DNA from: an uncultured Alphaproteobacteria bacterium
GTDB lineage: Bacteria > Pseudomonadota > Alphaproteobacteria > RF32 > CAG-239
Direction: 5' to 3'
Assembly: GCA_947588655.1 (NCBI GenBank)
Contig: CANPYS010000013.1
Location: forward strand, 1 to 48,335
DNA length: 48,335 nucleotides
The translations under genes were made by a program, and so were the position numbers. Positions 1 through 8,657 of this stretch are shown here, piece by piece; positions within the stretch are counted from its first letter, which is position 1; the number at the start of each line of letters is the position of its first letter. The notes below the pieces were generated by a model. It had not been told where the DNA came from, did not search any database, and was given only the letters and a program-made list of their open reading frames with translations.

Positions 1-104
1 GGCACAGTAGTTTGGATATTTTTTATGCAGATATTCACTTTTAAAGCCTGTACCCCGTAATTTGAAAAAGAGCCAAAAAAAAGTAAAACAGCCTGCTGAC
101 GTCA

Positions 105-300
105 TTTTGACGACCGTAGGGAGGAAGAATCCAGGTGGAAAGACCATCCGAATCGTCATCCCGAACTCGTTTCGGGATCTTATAAAAAGAGATGCTGAAA
201 CAAGTTCAGCATGACGTTTAGGGCGTTCAGCAAGACAATCTGATTCGTTTGTCCTGGATTCTTCAACCCCTAAAGGGGTTTCAGAATGACGCAAACATTG
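105..300. repeat. REP-type palindrome cluster upstream of paralogue 1
   Basis: No gene is visible in the first 609 bases. This stretch holds short imperfect palindromes of several recurring types. One is a GACGACCGTAGGGAGGAAGA unit (about 111-130) that recurs near 48210-48235. Another is a compound unit in which a CCCGAA/TTCGGG hairpin is followed by an ATGCTGAA/TTCAGCAT hairpin (about 161-214). The same compound unit appears at 472-525, 16690-16743 and in inverse orientation near 8268-8330. These look like dispersed extragenic palindromes, not coding DNA. Confidence 0.75.
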
Positions 301-340
301 CCATTAAAATCAATAACTTATCATAAAAACGTGTGCAAAG

Positions 341-440
341 AAAGGTACCTTAAAATGTGCAATTTGTCAAGCAAATAATGCATTGTTTTTTCAAATATAA
401 ATTTCTTTGACGATTTGCACATTTAAACGTACCTTTTTTT
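341..440 (+). repeat. Inverted-repeat element F, copy 1
   Basis: A roughly 100-bp imperfect inverted repeat. The left arm starts GGTACCTTAAAATGTGCA and the right arm reads TGCACATTTAAACGTACC followed by a T run. The right arm contains TTGACG, 17 bases, then TACCTT, a weak promoter-like pair pointing at paralogue 1 (start 610). The same element lies upstream of the other four paralogues in the same orientation relative to the gene (8358-8460, 10838-10941, 16421-16522, 41475-41578). Confidence 0.75.
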
Positions 441-471
441 GAGAAAGGGAAAAACTCTCTGAAACGTTATC

Positions 472-560
472 CCAAACTCGTTTCGGGATCTTATAAAAAG
501 AGATGCTGAAACAAGTTCAGCATGACATTTGGGGCGTTCAGCATGACGTTTGGGGTCGTT
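472..560. repeat. REP-type compound palindromes
   Basis: A second copy of the compound CCCGAA/TTCGGG plus ATGCTGAA/TTCAGCAT unit, followed by shorter half units ending in GGATGACGATTCGG. It fills the space between element F copy 1 and the start of paralogue 1, so it would lie in the 5' leader if transcription began in the element. Confidence 0.7.
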
Positions 561-609
561 TCAGGATGACGATTCGGATGAGAGGACTTTTTAATTTAAG
601 GAGTAAAAA

Positions 610-1617
610 ATGAAGTATGTTTTATTTTTGATAGCAATTTTGTTTTCAAGTCAGGCGGCGGCGCTGAATTGTGAAAAGCAGCCGACTTGTGAAGAATTGG
701 GTTATTCCACAGAAAATAATCCAAACTGTTTAGATGATGGCTATTTAATCTGCCCGTTTGATTCGCAATATAAAAAGTGCGTTAATTTTAATTGCGAATC
801 GCTCGGGTTTACAAACAACGACAAAACTTCTTGGTGCAAAAATATTGCCGTTTGCCCAGGAAATAAAGATTATACGGCTTGCATTAAAGCAACTTGTGAG
901 ATCGGTGATGTTTATTACTCAGACGGTTCTTGCGGTTTGGTTGAAGATTATAATCCGAACAATCAAAGCAAAACCCCTGTCGGCATTGTTTATTATGTGG
1001 AAGAGGGCGGACGTCACGGGCGTGTTATGGCGTTAAACGGTTTAACTGGCGATGAAAATCATAATTTTGACCCCAAAAATCCGTTTCATAATACAAATAA
1101 TCCTTTAGTACAAGGCTTTGAACTCTATGATGTTCCGGCTATTCAGAATGTTACAACTCTATTATCCTCTCGTTTAAATGGTCAAGAAGAAACCCGAATT
1201 TTAGCGCAAACGGTTATGCCAGATTGTCCATATCATGAAGGAACATCTGATTATCATTGGTATTGTGTCGGCACACAGGCGCGGGCGACTTTGGCATTTT
1301 ATCCGCCTGATACTGATGCGGATAATCCTTATGTCGGCGCTGGACATTGGTATCAACCAGCCATTGGCGAATTATTACTTTTAAAGGAGAATGACGCGTG
1401 GAACAAAGTTTTAGAAACGGTTGATAAGCTTAAAGCGGCGGGTGTTGATGTTTCTTACCCATGTTATAAAGATAATATAAATATTTATTGGAAACATTGT
1501 ACTTCTACTACCGAAGCTTCTTCATATTTCGCTTGGGAATTTGTATCCGCAGATTTATCTTTGGCAGCTGGTGGACGTGACAATGGTGGTGAAATCAGGC
1601 CTATTTTAGCCTTTTAG
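610..1617 (+). CDS. Secreted Cys-rich paralogue 1 with DUF1566-like C-terminal domain
   Basis: 335-residue exported protein of unknown function. A signal peptide (about residues 1-18, ending in AAAL) is followed by a Cys-rich module to about residue 97 with spaced Cys pairs (PTCEELGYS, ICPFDSQYKKC, CESLGF, WC, CPGNKDYTAC). The rest resembles the DUF1566/Lcl-type fold: it has GRHGRVMAL near residue 135, a GHWYQPAIGELLLL segment near 245, and ends in RPILAF. The start is the ATG preceded by AAGGAG. Four relatives lie in this window (7036-8190, 11198-12235, 16888-17952, 40117-41307). The family resemblance is by eye; a surface or adhesion role would be inference. Confidence 0.8.
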   Translation: MKYVLFLIAILFSSQAAALNCEKQPTCEELGYSTENNPNCLDDGYLICPFDSQYKKCVNFNCESLGFTNNDKTSWCKNIAVCPGNKDYTACIKATCEIGDVYYSDGSCGLVEDYNPNNQSKTPVGIVYYVEEGGRHGRVMALNGLTGDENHNFDPKNPFHNTNNPLVQGFELYDVPAIQNVTTLLSSRLNGQEETRILAQTVMPDCPYHEGTSDYHWYCVGTQARATLAFYPPDTDADNPYVGAGHWYQPAIGELLLLKENDAWNKVLETVDKLKAAGVDVSYPCYKDNINIYWKHCTSTTEASSYFAWEFVSADLSLAAGGRDNGGEIRPILAF

Positions 1618-1636
1618 AGAAAAAGCCCCTCATTTA

Positions 1637-2116
1637 TTAAACTTTGTATTTTTTTATAATCGGGGCGAATTCTTTAGCCATTTTTTGATAGACTTCCTTT
1701 TTAAAAGGAACAATCACATCCACGGCTTCCTCAAGGCTAACCCATTTCCAAGCTTTGAATTCCGGCTCTTTTGTTTGAAGATTAATTTCTTCATCCGTAC
1801 CCTTAAAATAGGCTAAGCTCCAATATACTTGCTGTCCAAGAACTTTGATTTTATGCTTTGAAAGATAGATTCTAACAGGCAATGGAAATTCGTAGGAAAA
1901 ACTATTTTGAAGTGTTTTAACCACTTTAACTGAACACAAAGAAGTTTCTTCTTCCAACTCACGCAAAGCCGCATCTTTGGGATCTTCGTCCGCATTAATG
2001 CCACCTTGTGGAAATTGCCACTGCACGTCTTCACAGTCTATCCGCGCGCACACAAGCACTTTTTTTTCACGGTTAAAAACCACCATGCCGGCACACGGAC
2101 GATATAAATCTTGCAT
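1637..2116 (-). CDS. rppH: RNA pyrophosphohydrolase (Nudix)
   Basis: 159-residue Nudix hydrolase expected to remove pyrophosphate from the 5' triphosphate of mRNA, which opens RNase-dependent decay. The Nudix box spans about residues 38-60 (GGINADEDPKDAALRE then LEEETSL), with the catalytic Glu cluster intact. The N-terminal RPCAGMVVFN and the WQFPQGG segment are typical of RppH/IalA. Length matches the family. Its ATG overlaps the ctpA stop by one base (TAATG), so it is the last gene of gpmI-envC-ctpA-rppH and probably translationally coupled. Confidence 0.93.
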   Translation of the reverse strand: MQDLYRPCAGMVVFNREKKVLVCARIDCEDVQWQFPQGGINADEDPKDAALRELEEETSLCSVKVVKTLQNSFSYEFPLPVRIYLSKHKIKVLGQQVYWSLAYFKGTDEEINLQTKEPEFKAWKWVSLEEAVDVIVPFKKEVYQKMAKEFAPIIKKYKV

Positions 2117-3423
2117 TATTTATCACTCTTTTCATTTAATTCAATCAGCCCTTGCCCTTGACCATAAAGCCCTAAAGCCCGCACTAAATCAAGCGCGCGA
2201 ATCAGCTGATAATCGGAGATTGTTTCGGCATTGTCGGTTTTTTCTTTATTAGATTTTTTATCTTCTTCCTCATTTTTTAAAGCGCCGCTTAATTCTGCCT
2301 CGGTAATATTCAACCCATAATCTTCCAAAACTTCCACTTTAGAGGGCTTGACAACAATATCCGGCTCAATGCCCTTTGCCTGAATGGAATGCCCTGAAGG
2401 CGTATAATAACGCGCTGTTGTTAAGCGCATCGCGCCATATTCGCCCAAAGGCAAAACTGTTTGCACCGAACCTTTACCAAAAGATTTTTCGCCCAAAACC
2501 ACCGCACGGCGATGATCTTGCAAAGCACCCGCTAAAATTTCAGACGCAGACGCTGAGCCCTCATTGATAATAACCACAATGGGCAAGCCTTGAGCAATAT
2601 CGCCTGGTTGCGCCGAATATTTGACTGTATCTTCTTCATTGCGCGAACGCGTGGAAACAATCTCGCCTTTGTCCAAGAACAAATCAGATACCGCCACCGC
2701 CTGATCCAACAAACCACCTGGATTGTTGCGAACGTCTATGACAATACCCGCCAGCTTGCCTTTAAGCTTTTTGTTGGCATCTTTAACTGCTTTTTCAATG
2801 TCTTTGTCGTTTTCTTCCGCAAAAGAGGATATACGCACATACAAGATGTCATCATTCTTGATTTCGGTCTTAACGGATTGGATTTTAATTTCCTGACGTT
2901 TAAGCGTCACATCAAAAGGTTTCGCATTTACACGGCGAACCGAAATTTTGACTTTTGTGCCAATTTTGCCACGCAATTTACTCACGGCTTCGTTCAAATT
3001 CAGCCCAATCACCGTTTCACCGTCAATGTGCGTGATATAATCACCTGCCTTAATGCCTGCTTTTGCCGCCGGTGTGTCATCAATAGGCGAAACAACCTTG
3101 ACAAGCCCGTTATCCATTGTGACCTCAATACCTAAGCCGCCAAACTTGCCCTTGGTTTGTTCATTCATATACGTAAAACTATCCGCATCTAAATAACTGC
3201 TGTGCGGATCTAAAGATGTCAACATACCATTAATCGCCGCTTCTATCAGCTGTTTATCGGTCACTTCTTCAACATACGCCGCCTTGGCGCGTTCCATAAC
3301 CTCGCCAAACAAATTAAGCATTTCATAGGTATCGGGCGCTTGTTTTTCCTTAGGTGTTGCGCTCATTGATTCTGTTGAAAATACAACGACTAAAAGCGAA
3401 AATATCATTAATTTCTTTAACAT
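2116..3423 (-). CDS. ctpA: S41 family C-terminal processing peptidase
   Basis: 435-residue periplasmic serine protease. The N-terminal hydrophobic segment (residues 1-22) is a signal peptide or anchor. A PDZ domain covers about residues 92-175 (GGLGIEV, AGIKAGDYI) and the S41 core follows. The catalytic Ser lies in GSASASE (residues 289-295) and the Lys in GEKSFGKGSVQ (K317). DVRNNPGG is the usual substrate-loop motif. Family members cleave C termini of exported proteins and often control murein hydrolases, which fits the envC-type gene 22 bases upstream in the same operon. Confidence 0.93.
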   Translation of the reverse strand: MLKKLMIFSLLVVVFSTESMSATPKEKQAPDTYEMLNLFGEVMERAKAAYVEEVTDKQLIEAAINGMLTSLDPHSSYLDADSFTYMNEQTKGKFGGLGIEVTMDNGLVKVVSPIDDTPAAKAGIKAGDYITHIDGETVIGLNLNEAVSKLRGKIGTKVKISVRRVNAKPFDVTLKRQEIKIQSVKTEIKNDDILYVRISSFAEENDKDIEKAVKDANKKLKGKLAGIVIDVRNNPGGLLDQAVAVSDLFLDKGEIVSTRSRNEEDTVKYSAQPGDIAQGLPIVVIINEGSASASEILAGALQDHRRAVVLGEKSFGKGSVQTVLPLGEYGAMRLTTARYYTPSGHSIQAKGIEPDIVVKPSKVEVLEDYGLNITEAELSGALKNEEEDKKSNKEKTDNAETISDYQLIRALDLVRALGLYGQGQGLIELNEKSDK

Positions 3424-3445
3424 TTTAACATCCTTTTAAAAAAAT

Positions 3446-4720
3446 CTAACTGCCAAACCATGGTTCAGGATTAATCGGTCTTTTATCTTTGCGGATTTCC
3501 AGATACAACTTGGCTTTATCGCCGTCTGGCATAATACCAACTGGCTCTCCGGCTAAAACAAGTTGCCCTGGTTCCGCATCAACGGAAGCCATACCTGCTA
3601 ACAATAACATATAACTTTGACCGTGGTCAATAATAATTAAATTTCCATACCCCTTAAATGGACCAGCAAAAACAACCGAACCATCATAAGGGGCTATAAC
3701 CTGCGCCGAAGGGCGCGTTTTAATGAGCATTCCTTTAGATGTGACACCTTTGGAAAGCTCCTCGCCATAAGACGTGATTACTGTTCCACGCGCCGGTTTT
3801 GCTAATTTGCCGCGCGCACTGCTAAAGCCTGTTAAGCCAGCTGACGAAGAGGCTTTTGCAAAGTTTGAGCCTTTTTTGGCATTATCTTCAACCGTTTCCA
3901 CGCGAATTTTACGGCGTTGCTCATCTAAATAAGCCTGACGCGCTTTTTCTTCACGTTCACGAGCGGCGCGACGAATCTCTTCATCGCGGCGGCGTTTAAT
4001 CTCGCGTTCATGCTCAATTTTTTCCCAAAGATCGCGCAAATCAGACGCTTGAGATGATAAACGCTCAGCTTGTTCTCTGGTGCGTTGACTTTCGCCCTCA
4101 ATCTGTTGGCGCATCTTGTTTTTCTGCGTACTCATTTTTTGCATAGCCGCCTGTTGTTTGGCAAGCGAATCTTTTTGAATTTTAACTTTTTCAAGCTGAT
4201 TTTTCACTTTTTGCTGACGCGCGTTCAAATCTTCTAAATCAGCCTTAATTTTTTGCGCATTAGCGCTTAAATAAGGCACGGCTTTTTGAAGCAACAAGGC
4301 GCTTCGCAGCATTTCAAGCGGCGAAAGCGGTTGAACAAGCAATGCCTGATTGGGATGCAACGCCAAGTTTTGCAATGAAGACAAGGTTTTAATCAGGTTT
4401 TTATTTTCCCGATTAAACGCCGTTTGCGCCTCATTGAGTTGTTGCTCCAAAACCGCCAATTCGTTTTCCATTTTGGTGGTTTTTTCTTCATCATTTTGGA
4501 GTTTTTGCGCCGCTTTAATCATCTCATCTTTGATTTTTGTTAGTTCCAAACTGATTTGCAAAGCCTGCGCTTGTAGTTTTTTATGTTCCATACGCTGTGC
4601 CAAAGCCTGCTCTTCCATAGCTTTAACTTCAGCCTCTGAAACATCGGTCGCATAAAGCGGTTTTTGGAGCAACAGGAGCGTTGCCGCCAAAAGTCCGCTA
4701 TAAAACAACCGTCTTTTCAT
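3446..4720 (-). CDS. envC: EnvC-type murein hydrolase activator, degenerate M23 domain
   Basis: 424-residue exported protein. A signal peptide (about 1-24) is followed by a long Gln/Lys/Glu-rich coiled coil (about 30-270) and a C-terminal LytM/M23 domain (about 310-424). Active M23 enzymes bind zinc through an H-x-x-x-D and an HxH motif. Here the first region reads GMLIKTRPSAQ and the last YLEIRKD where HFEIR is expected, so the zinc ligands are missing. That is the known state of EnvC, which activates amidases at the septum rather than cutting murein. It starts two bases after gpmI ends and precedes ctpA, a common alphaproteobacterial order. Confidence 0.88.
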   Translation of the reverse strand: MKRRLFYSGLLAATLLLLQKPLYATDVSEAEVKAMEEQALAQRMEHKKLQAQALQISLELTKIKDEMIKAAQKLQNDEEKTTKMENELAVLEQQLNEAQTAFNRENKNLIKTLSSLQNLALHPNQALLVQPLSPLEMLRSALLLQKAVPYLSANAQKIKADLEDLNARQQKVKNQLEKVKIQKDSLAKQQAAMQKMSTQKNKMRQQIEGESQRTREQAERLSSQASDLRDLWEKIEHEREIKRRRDEEIRRAAREREEKARQAYLDEQRRKIRVETVEDNAKKGSNFAKASSSAGLTGFSSARGKLAKPARGTVITSYGEELSKGVTSKGMLIKTRPSAQVIAPYDGSVVFAGPFKGYGNLIIIDHGQSYMLLLAGMASVDAEPGQLVLAGEPVGIMPDGDKAKLYLEIRKDKRPINPEPWFGS

Positions 4721-4722
4721 CT

Positions 4723-6252
4723 TTATTTTTCCAACAATGATGTCCCTGTCATTTCGGCGGGTTTTGGAATGCCCAACAAATCAAGCAAGGTTGGCGAAAT
4801 GTCGGCCAAGCGCCCGTTTTTCAAACCTTTGACATCAGCCGGCGCATTGTATAAAACCGCTTGCACCTTGCCGACAGTATGCGCCGTGTAAGGTTCGCCC
4901 GTCTTTTCATCAACCATTTTTTCAGCATTGCCGTGATCAGCCGTGACCAGCAACACGCCGCCCGCGTCTTTAATGGCTTTCATCACGCGGCCAAGATTTT
5001 CATCTACCGCCGCGCAAGCCTTGAGCGCCGCGTCCATGATGCCTGTATGCCCGACCATATCGCCGTTTGCAAAGTTGCAAATAATCACATCAAAGCGTTT
5101 GTTCTCAATGGCATCAACCAAAGCATCGGTCACTTCATAAACGCTCATTTCCGGCTTGAGATCATAAGTCGCGACTTTCGGGCTTGGGATTAAAATGCGG
5201 CTTTCGCCCTCAAACTCGCGCTCCTCACCACCGTTAAAGAAAAACGTGACATGCGCGTATTTTTCCGTTTCCGCAATGCGCAGTTGCGTTAAGCCTTTTT
5301 CCGAGATAACCTCGCCAAAAATATGCGTTAAAGCTTCAGGCGCGAACAAGGTTTTCATAAACCGGTTATGATCCACGGAATATTCGCTCATGCCGACAGA
5401 TCGCACAAAATCAACAACCTTTTGGCGCTTGAAGCCTTCAAAGGTTTTATCCGACAAGGCATATAAAATTTCACGCGCGCGGTCAGCACGGAAATTTACC
5501 ATTAAAACCGCATCGCCGTCTTTTGCACCCGCGTAAGCCCCAACCACGCAAGGCACAACAAATTCGTCTGTTACGCCGTCTTGATAGGAGGCTTTGATTG
5601 CCTCTTGCGTGGTGGCAAAGTGTTTGCCCGTTGCCGAAACAATGTTGTTATAGGCGTTTTCAACTCTATCCCAGCGCTTGTCACGATCCATGGCATAAAA
5701 ACGTCCTGAAAGCGTGGCGATATGCACATTTGGCAGATTTTTTGTTTCATTTTCAAAGTCTGCCAAAAAGCCCGCGGCAGAAGAAGGCGGCGTGTCGCGC
5801 CCATCCAAAAAGGCGTGCACCGCTACATGAATGCCGTTTTTATTTAAAATCTGTGCCAAAGCGACAATGTGGCGCTGATGCGAATGAACACCGCCGGGAG
5901 AAAGCAAACCCATTAAATGGCAGGTGCCTTTGGTTTGCTTTAAAGCGCTGATTAAATCTGTCAAAACGGGATTATGCTCCAAAGTTTTGTTTTCAATCGC
6001 CTGATCAATACGCGGTAAATCTTGCATGACAACGCGTCCGGCGCCCAAATTCATGTGGCCGACTTCGGAGTTGCCCATTTGCCCGTCGGGCAAGCCAACG
6101 TTTAAGCCTGATGTTTCCACAAACCCATGCGGGCATGTTTTCAAAAGATTGTGCCAATTCGGCGTATGGCCTTGTTCAATGGCGTTATCGGGCGTTATTT
6201 TCTCGCGGTAGCCCCAACCGTCTAATATGAGAAGCATAACCGGTTTTTGCAT
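4723..6252 (-). CDS. gpmI: 2,3-bisphosphoglycerate-independent phosphoglycerate mutase
   Basis: 509-residue Mn-dependent enzyme interconverting 3- and 2-phosphoglycerate in glycolysis. LILDGWGYRE near the N terminus supplies metal ligands, and GQMGNSEVGHMNLGAGR carries the phosphorylated Ser62. Later motifs DGRDTPP, GRFYAMDRDKRW and LVTADHGNAEKM are all present, and length is normal. It is the first gene of a four-gene minus-strand operon; a TATAAT-like -10 lies about 35 bases upstream, but no convincing -35 was found. The N-terminal ATG follows a GAAAGGA ribosome binding site. Confidence 0.97.
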   Translation of the reverse strand: MQKPVMLLILDGWGYREKITPDNAIEQGHTPNWHNLLKTCPHGFVETSGLNVGLPDGQMGNSEVGHMNLGAGRVVMQDLPRIDQAIENKTLEHNPVLTDLISALKQTKGTCHLMGLLSPGGVHSHQRHIVALAQILNKNGIHVAVHAFLDGRDTPPSSAAGFLADFENETKNLPNVHIATLSGRFYAMDRDKRWDRVENAYNNIVSATGKHFATTQEAIKASYQDGVTDEFVVPCVVGAYAGAKDGDAVLMVNFRADRAREILYALSDKTFEGFKRQKVVDFVRSVGMSEYSVDHNRFMKTLFAPEALTHIFGEVISEKGLTQLRIAETEKYAHVTFFFNGGEEREFEGESRILIPSPKVATYDLKPEMSVYEVTDALVDAIENKRFDVIICNFANGDMVGHTGIMDAALKACAAVDENLGRVMKAIKDAGGVLLVTADHGNAEKMVDEKTGEPYTAHTVGKVQAVLYNAPADVKGLKNGRLADISPTLLDLLGIPKPAEMTGTSLLEK

Positions 6253-6408
6253 TTTTTATATCTTCCTTTCGTAAACTTTCCTTATTATATATAATAAAAC
6301 GAAACTTAAAAGCACTATTTTTTTTAATAAAACACTTTTTTTGTTTTGACTTCCTCGCAATTTAATTTTAACTTGGATTTTAAGAAAAGCTTTATATGGA
6401 AAATGTTT

Positions 6409-7023
6409 ATGCCAAATTTGCTCATTATTTCAGATAACAAACTTTTGAAAGCAGATTTAGAGACGCAAATTGCTCTTTATGCCCCCGAGTTTATTCTTCA
6501 ACCCGACACAGAGCCTGATTTGATTATTTTAGATGAACAAGACTCGCTTTTAAAAACTTTGGCTGAAAAATATCCGCAGACGCCTGTTTTGCACCTTTGC
6601 CACCCTCATAACGAAAAAGAAGCCCGTCCCTTGGTTTATGCTTTGGCAAAGCCTTTGGCTCTTTCGGCACTTTTAGACGCTATTCGCACCGCAACTGTTT
6701 TGGCGGCAAATTCTGATGCCGGCGTGCTTAAATTTAACCGTTACGAGCTTTATCCGCTCCAAAAAGAAATTAAAAATTGCCGCAATCAAAAAGTTATCAA
6801 ACTTACGGAAAAGGAAACCGCTATTTTGCAATATTTGTATAAAATCAAAGGGCGGATTGTTTCCAAGTCAGAACTTTTGGAATTTGTGTGGGGTTATCAT
6901 CCTGATGCCGCAACGCATACCATTGAAACACATATTTATCGTATGCGCCAAAAAGTGGAAGGGCATGATAAAAATGCCCAGCTGATTTTAACCGAAGACG
7001 GCGGTTATATGCTCAAGCGTTAA
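6409..7023 (+). CDS. OmpR-type winged-helix regulator with divergent receiver-like domain
   Basis: 204 residues from the ATG at 6409, chosen because GGA lies 8 bases upstream; the reading frame is open further up only through a TTG. The N-terminal half (about 1-105) has receiver-like spacing (LLIISDNKLLK, then LIILDEQD, then a late KPLALSALLDAI) but lacks the usual acidic pair after strand 1, so phosphorylation is doubtful. The C-terminal half (about 118-204) is a Trans_reg_C winged helix (LTEKETAILQYL, VSKSELLEFVWGY, TIETHIYRMRQK). No sensor kinase is adjacent. Targets are unknown. Confidence 0.85.
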   Translation: MPNLLIISDNKLLKADLETQIALYAPEFILQPDTEPDLIILDEQDSLLKTLAEKYPQTPVLHLCHPHNEKEARPLVYALAKPLALSALLDAIRTATVLAANSDAGVLKFNRYELYPLQKEIKNCRNQKVIKLTEKETAILQYLYKIKGRIVSKSELLEFVWGYHPDAATHTIETHIYRMRQKVEGHDKNAQLILTEDGGYMLKR

Positions 7024-7035
7024 ATCTTACTTGAC

Positions 7036-8190
7036 TTACTTCCAATTGGGCGAAGTCGGCACCTCTGACAAAGTCGTTTGACCGATTTGTGTCGGCGTAT
7101 AAGTTTTTCCGTTATAAATGAGCTTGGCGGCTGTGTTTTGGACATCAAGCGTCGCGCTTCCGTTTCCAATAATCGCTGTTGCGGGGTTATCCGCTGTGCC
7201 GCTAAAAATAATTGACATTGCTGAAAATGGGCTTGATTTTGTATCTAAGGTGCTCCCTTCGCCTAATTTAATGTTACATTTTTTACCATCATTCGCCGCA
7301 CAAACATTATTTGCTTCAAAAGTTATCCGTGAGTTTATAAGCTCAGGAGAAGTCGTATTAAGCGCATTTGATGAAGTCTTGATGTAAATTTCAGAATCCT
7401 TGGCAATGATTTTCTGTTGTACTAAAACATCTGATGAATTTGAAGGGCTAATCAGCTCCACTTTTGCATTTTCAAAAGTCAACGAACCGGCGTTAAAAAT
7501 AGGATGTCTGACATCATTTTTGACTTCAATTTTAAGCTTGCCTTTAACAGTTAAGGCCTTATTTATTTGACATAAATAACGCCAATGCTCAACCGTATCT
7601 GTATTATTGTTTTCATCTAAAATGGAAACATCTTCAAAGGTACTTGCACCATTTATAATAATAAAGTTGACAGTTTCAGAAGTAGCAATCTGCCGATGAA
7701 TATTCAGATTTTGCAACTTTGAACCCTCAGTAAGGGTTAATGTGGTTTCTTTGGTGTTAAGCGTATGTCCGTTGCCGTCAAGCGTGGTATTCGTATGCAA
7801 AGTGATACCTTGGCTTTGGGGAATTGTGATGTCGTTTCGCATCGTCACAACTTTGCACTTGCCTGAACCGGCGAGGCTTGAAAGTGTTTCATAATCCCAA
7901 GCTAAACATGGTGTTTGACAAAGGGTATAACTTTTATCGCCTTTGCAGGTGGCAATATCTGCACACCATTCTGATTTGTCTGATTGTGTAAAGCCTAACG
8001 ACTCGCAATTAAAGTTGACACACTTTTTATAATTGGAATCAAACGGACAAATTAAATAACCGTCTGAAAAACAATTCGGATTATCTTGCGTGGAATATCC
8101 CAATTCTTCACAAGTCGGTTGCTTTTCACAATTCAGCGCCACCGCTTGTCCTGAAAACAAAATCATCATTAAAAATAAAACGTACTTCAT
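7036..8190 (-). CDS. Secreted Cys-rich paralogue 2 with beta-helix-like C-terminal part
   Basis: 384 residues from the ATG at 8190, which has GGAGGAAAGA directly upstream. The frame is open to 8295, but that extension (MLKQVQHD...) is translated REP palindrome and is not used. A signal peptide (about 1-18) is followed by the shared Cys-rich module (PTCEELGYSTQ, LICPFDSNYKKC, CESLGFTQ, WCADIATC). The rest carries short beta-strand turns typical of right-handed beta-helix proteins (NTTLDGNGHTLNT, TLTEGSKLQNLNI). It is closest to paralogue 5 at 40117-41307, including 202 identical upstream bases. Confidence 0.8.
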   Translation of the reverse strand: MKYVLFLMMILFSGQAVALNCEKQPTCEELGYSTQDNPNCFSDGYLICPFDSNYKKCVNFNCESLGFTQSDKSEWCADIATCKGDKSYTLCQTPCLAWDYETLSSLAGSGKCKVVTMRNDITIPQSQGITLHTNTTLDGNGHTLNTKETTLTLTEGSKLQNLNIHRQIATSETVNFIIINGASTFEDVSILDENNNTDTVEHWRYLCQINKALTVKGKLKIEVKNDVRHPIFNAGSLTFENAKVELISPSNSSDVLVQQKIIAKDSEIYIKTSSNALNTTSPELINSRITFEANNVCAANDGKKCNIKLGEGSTLDTKSSPFSAMSIIFSGTADNPATAIIGNGSATLDVQNTAAKLIYNGKTYTPTQIGQTTLSEVPTSPNWK

Positions 8191-8357
8191 TCTTTCCTCC
8201 TTAATTACAAAGTCCCCCATCCGAATCGTCATTCCCAAAACACCCCAAACGTCATGCTGAACGCCCAAAATGTCATGCTGAACTTGTTTCAGCATCTCTT
8301 TTTATAAGATCCTGAAACGAGTTCAGGATGACGATTCAGAAGGATTTTCCCTTTCTC
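8191..8357. repeat. REP palindromes in the 5' leader of paralogue 2
   Basis: This interval includes an ATGCTGAA/TTCAGCAT unit and a CCTGAA/TTCAGG unit. With the next 35 bases (to 8392) it is, by my base-by-base reading, identical to 41308-41509 upstream of paralogue 5. When translated in frame with paralogue 2 it gives a spurious MLKQVQHD N-terminal extension. Confidence 0.8.
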
Positions 8358-8460
8358 AAAAAAAGGTACGTTTAAATGTTCATTTCATCAAGAAAATAAC
8401 CTTTTGAAAAATCTCAAAAATTTTCCTTGACAAATTGCACATTTAAAGGTACGTTTTTTT
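8358..8460 (-). repeat. Inverted-repeat element F, copy 2
   Basis: Same element as at 341-440, here on the minus strand and pointing at paralogue 2. Arms start AAAAAGGTACGTTTAAATG and end CACATTTAAAGGTACG plus a T run. On the minus strand TTGATG, 17 bases, then TACCTT faces the gene. The opposite arm carries TTGACA, 17 bases, then TACGTT facing away. Confidence 0.75.
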
Positions 8461-8519
8461 GTGCATATTTTATTGATAAGTTATTGATTTTAATCGCAAT
8501 TTTACGTCATTCTGACAAC

Positions 8520-8645
8520 CTTAGAGCAATAAAAACATCAAAAATAATTGTTGTTTTTAGGTGAAGAGTTTCCCTCATCGTCACTCTGAGGACTTTAGTC
8601 CGAAGAATCCAGGACAACCAACCTTTCCGAATCGTCATCGCGTGA
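8520..8645. repeat. Repeat fragments between element F and the XRE gene
   Basis: Contains a partial copy of the AATTGTTGTTTTTAGG palindrome (8546-8561) seen complete at 10033-10075 and 41783-41824, then the recurring unit CACTCTGAGGACTTTAGTCC with its GGAC/GTCC hairpin (about 8582-8601). No coding potential is seen. Confidence 0.65.
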
Positions 8646-8657
8646 TATCGTCTTCCT

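Noticed and set aside
2590-3135. Long open frame opposite ctpA
   Set aside because: The minus-strand reading has complete S41 and PDZ motifs, so the opposite frame is a shadow.
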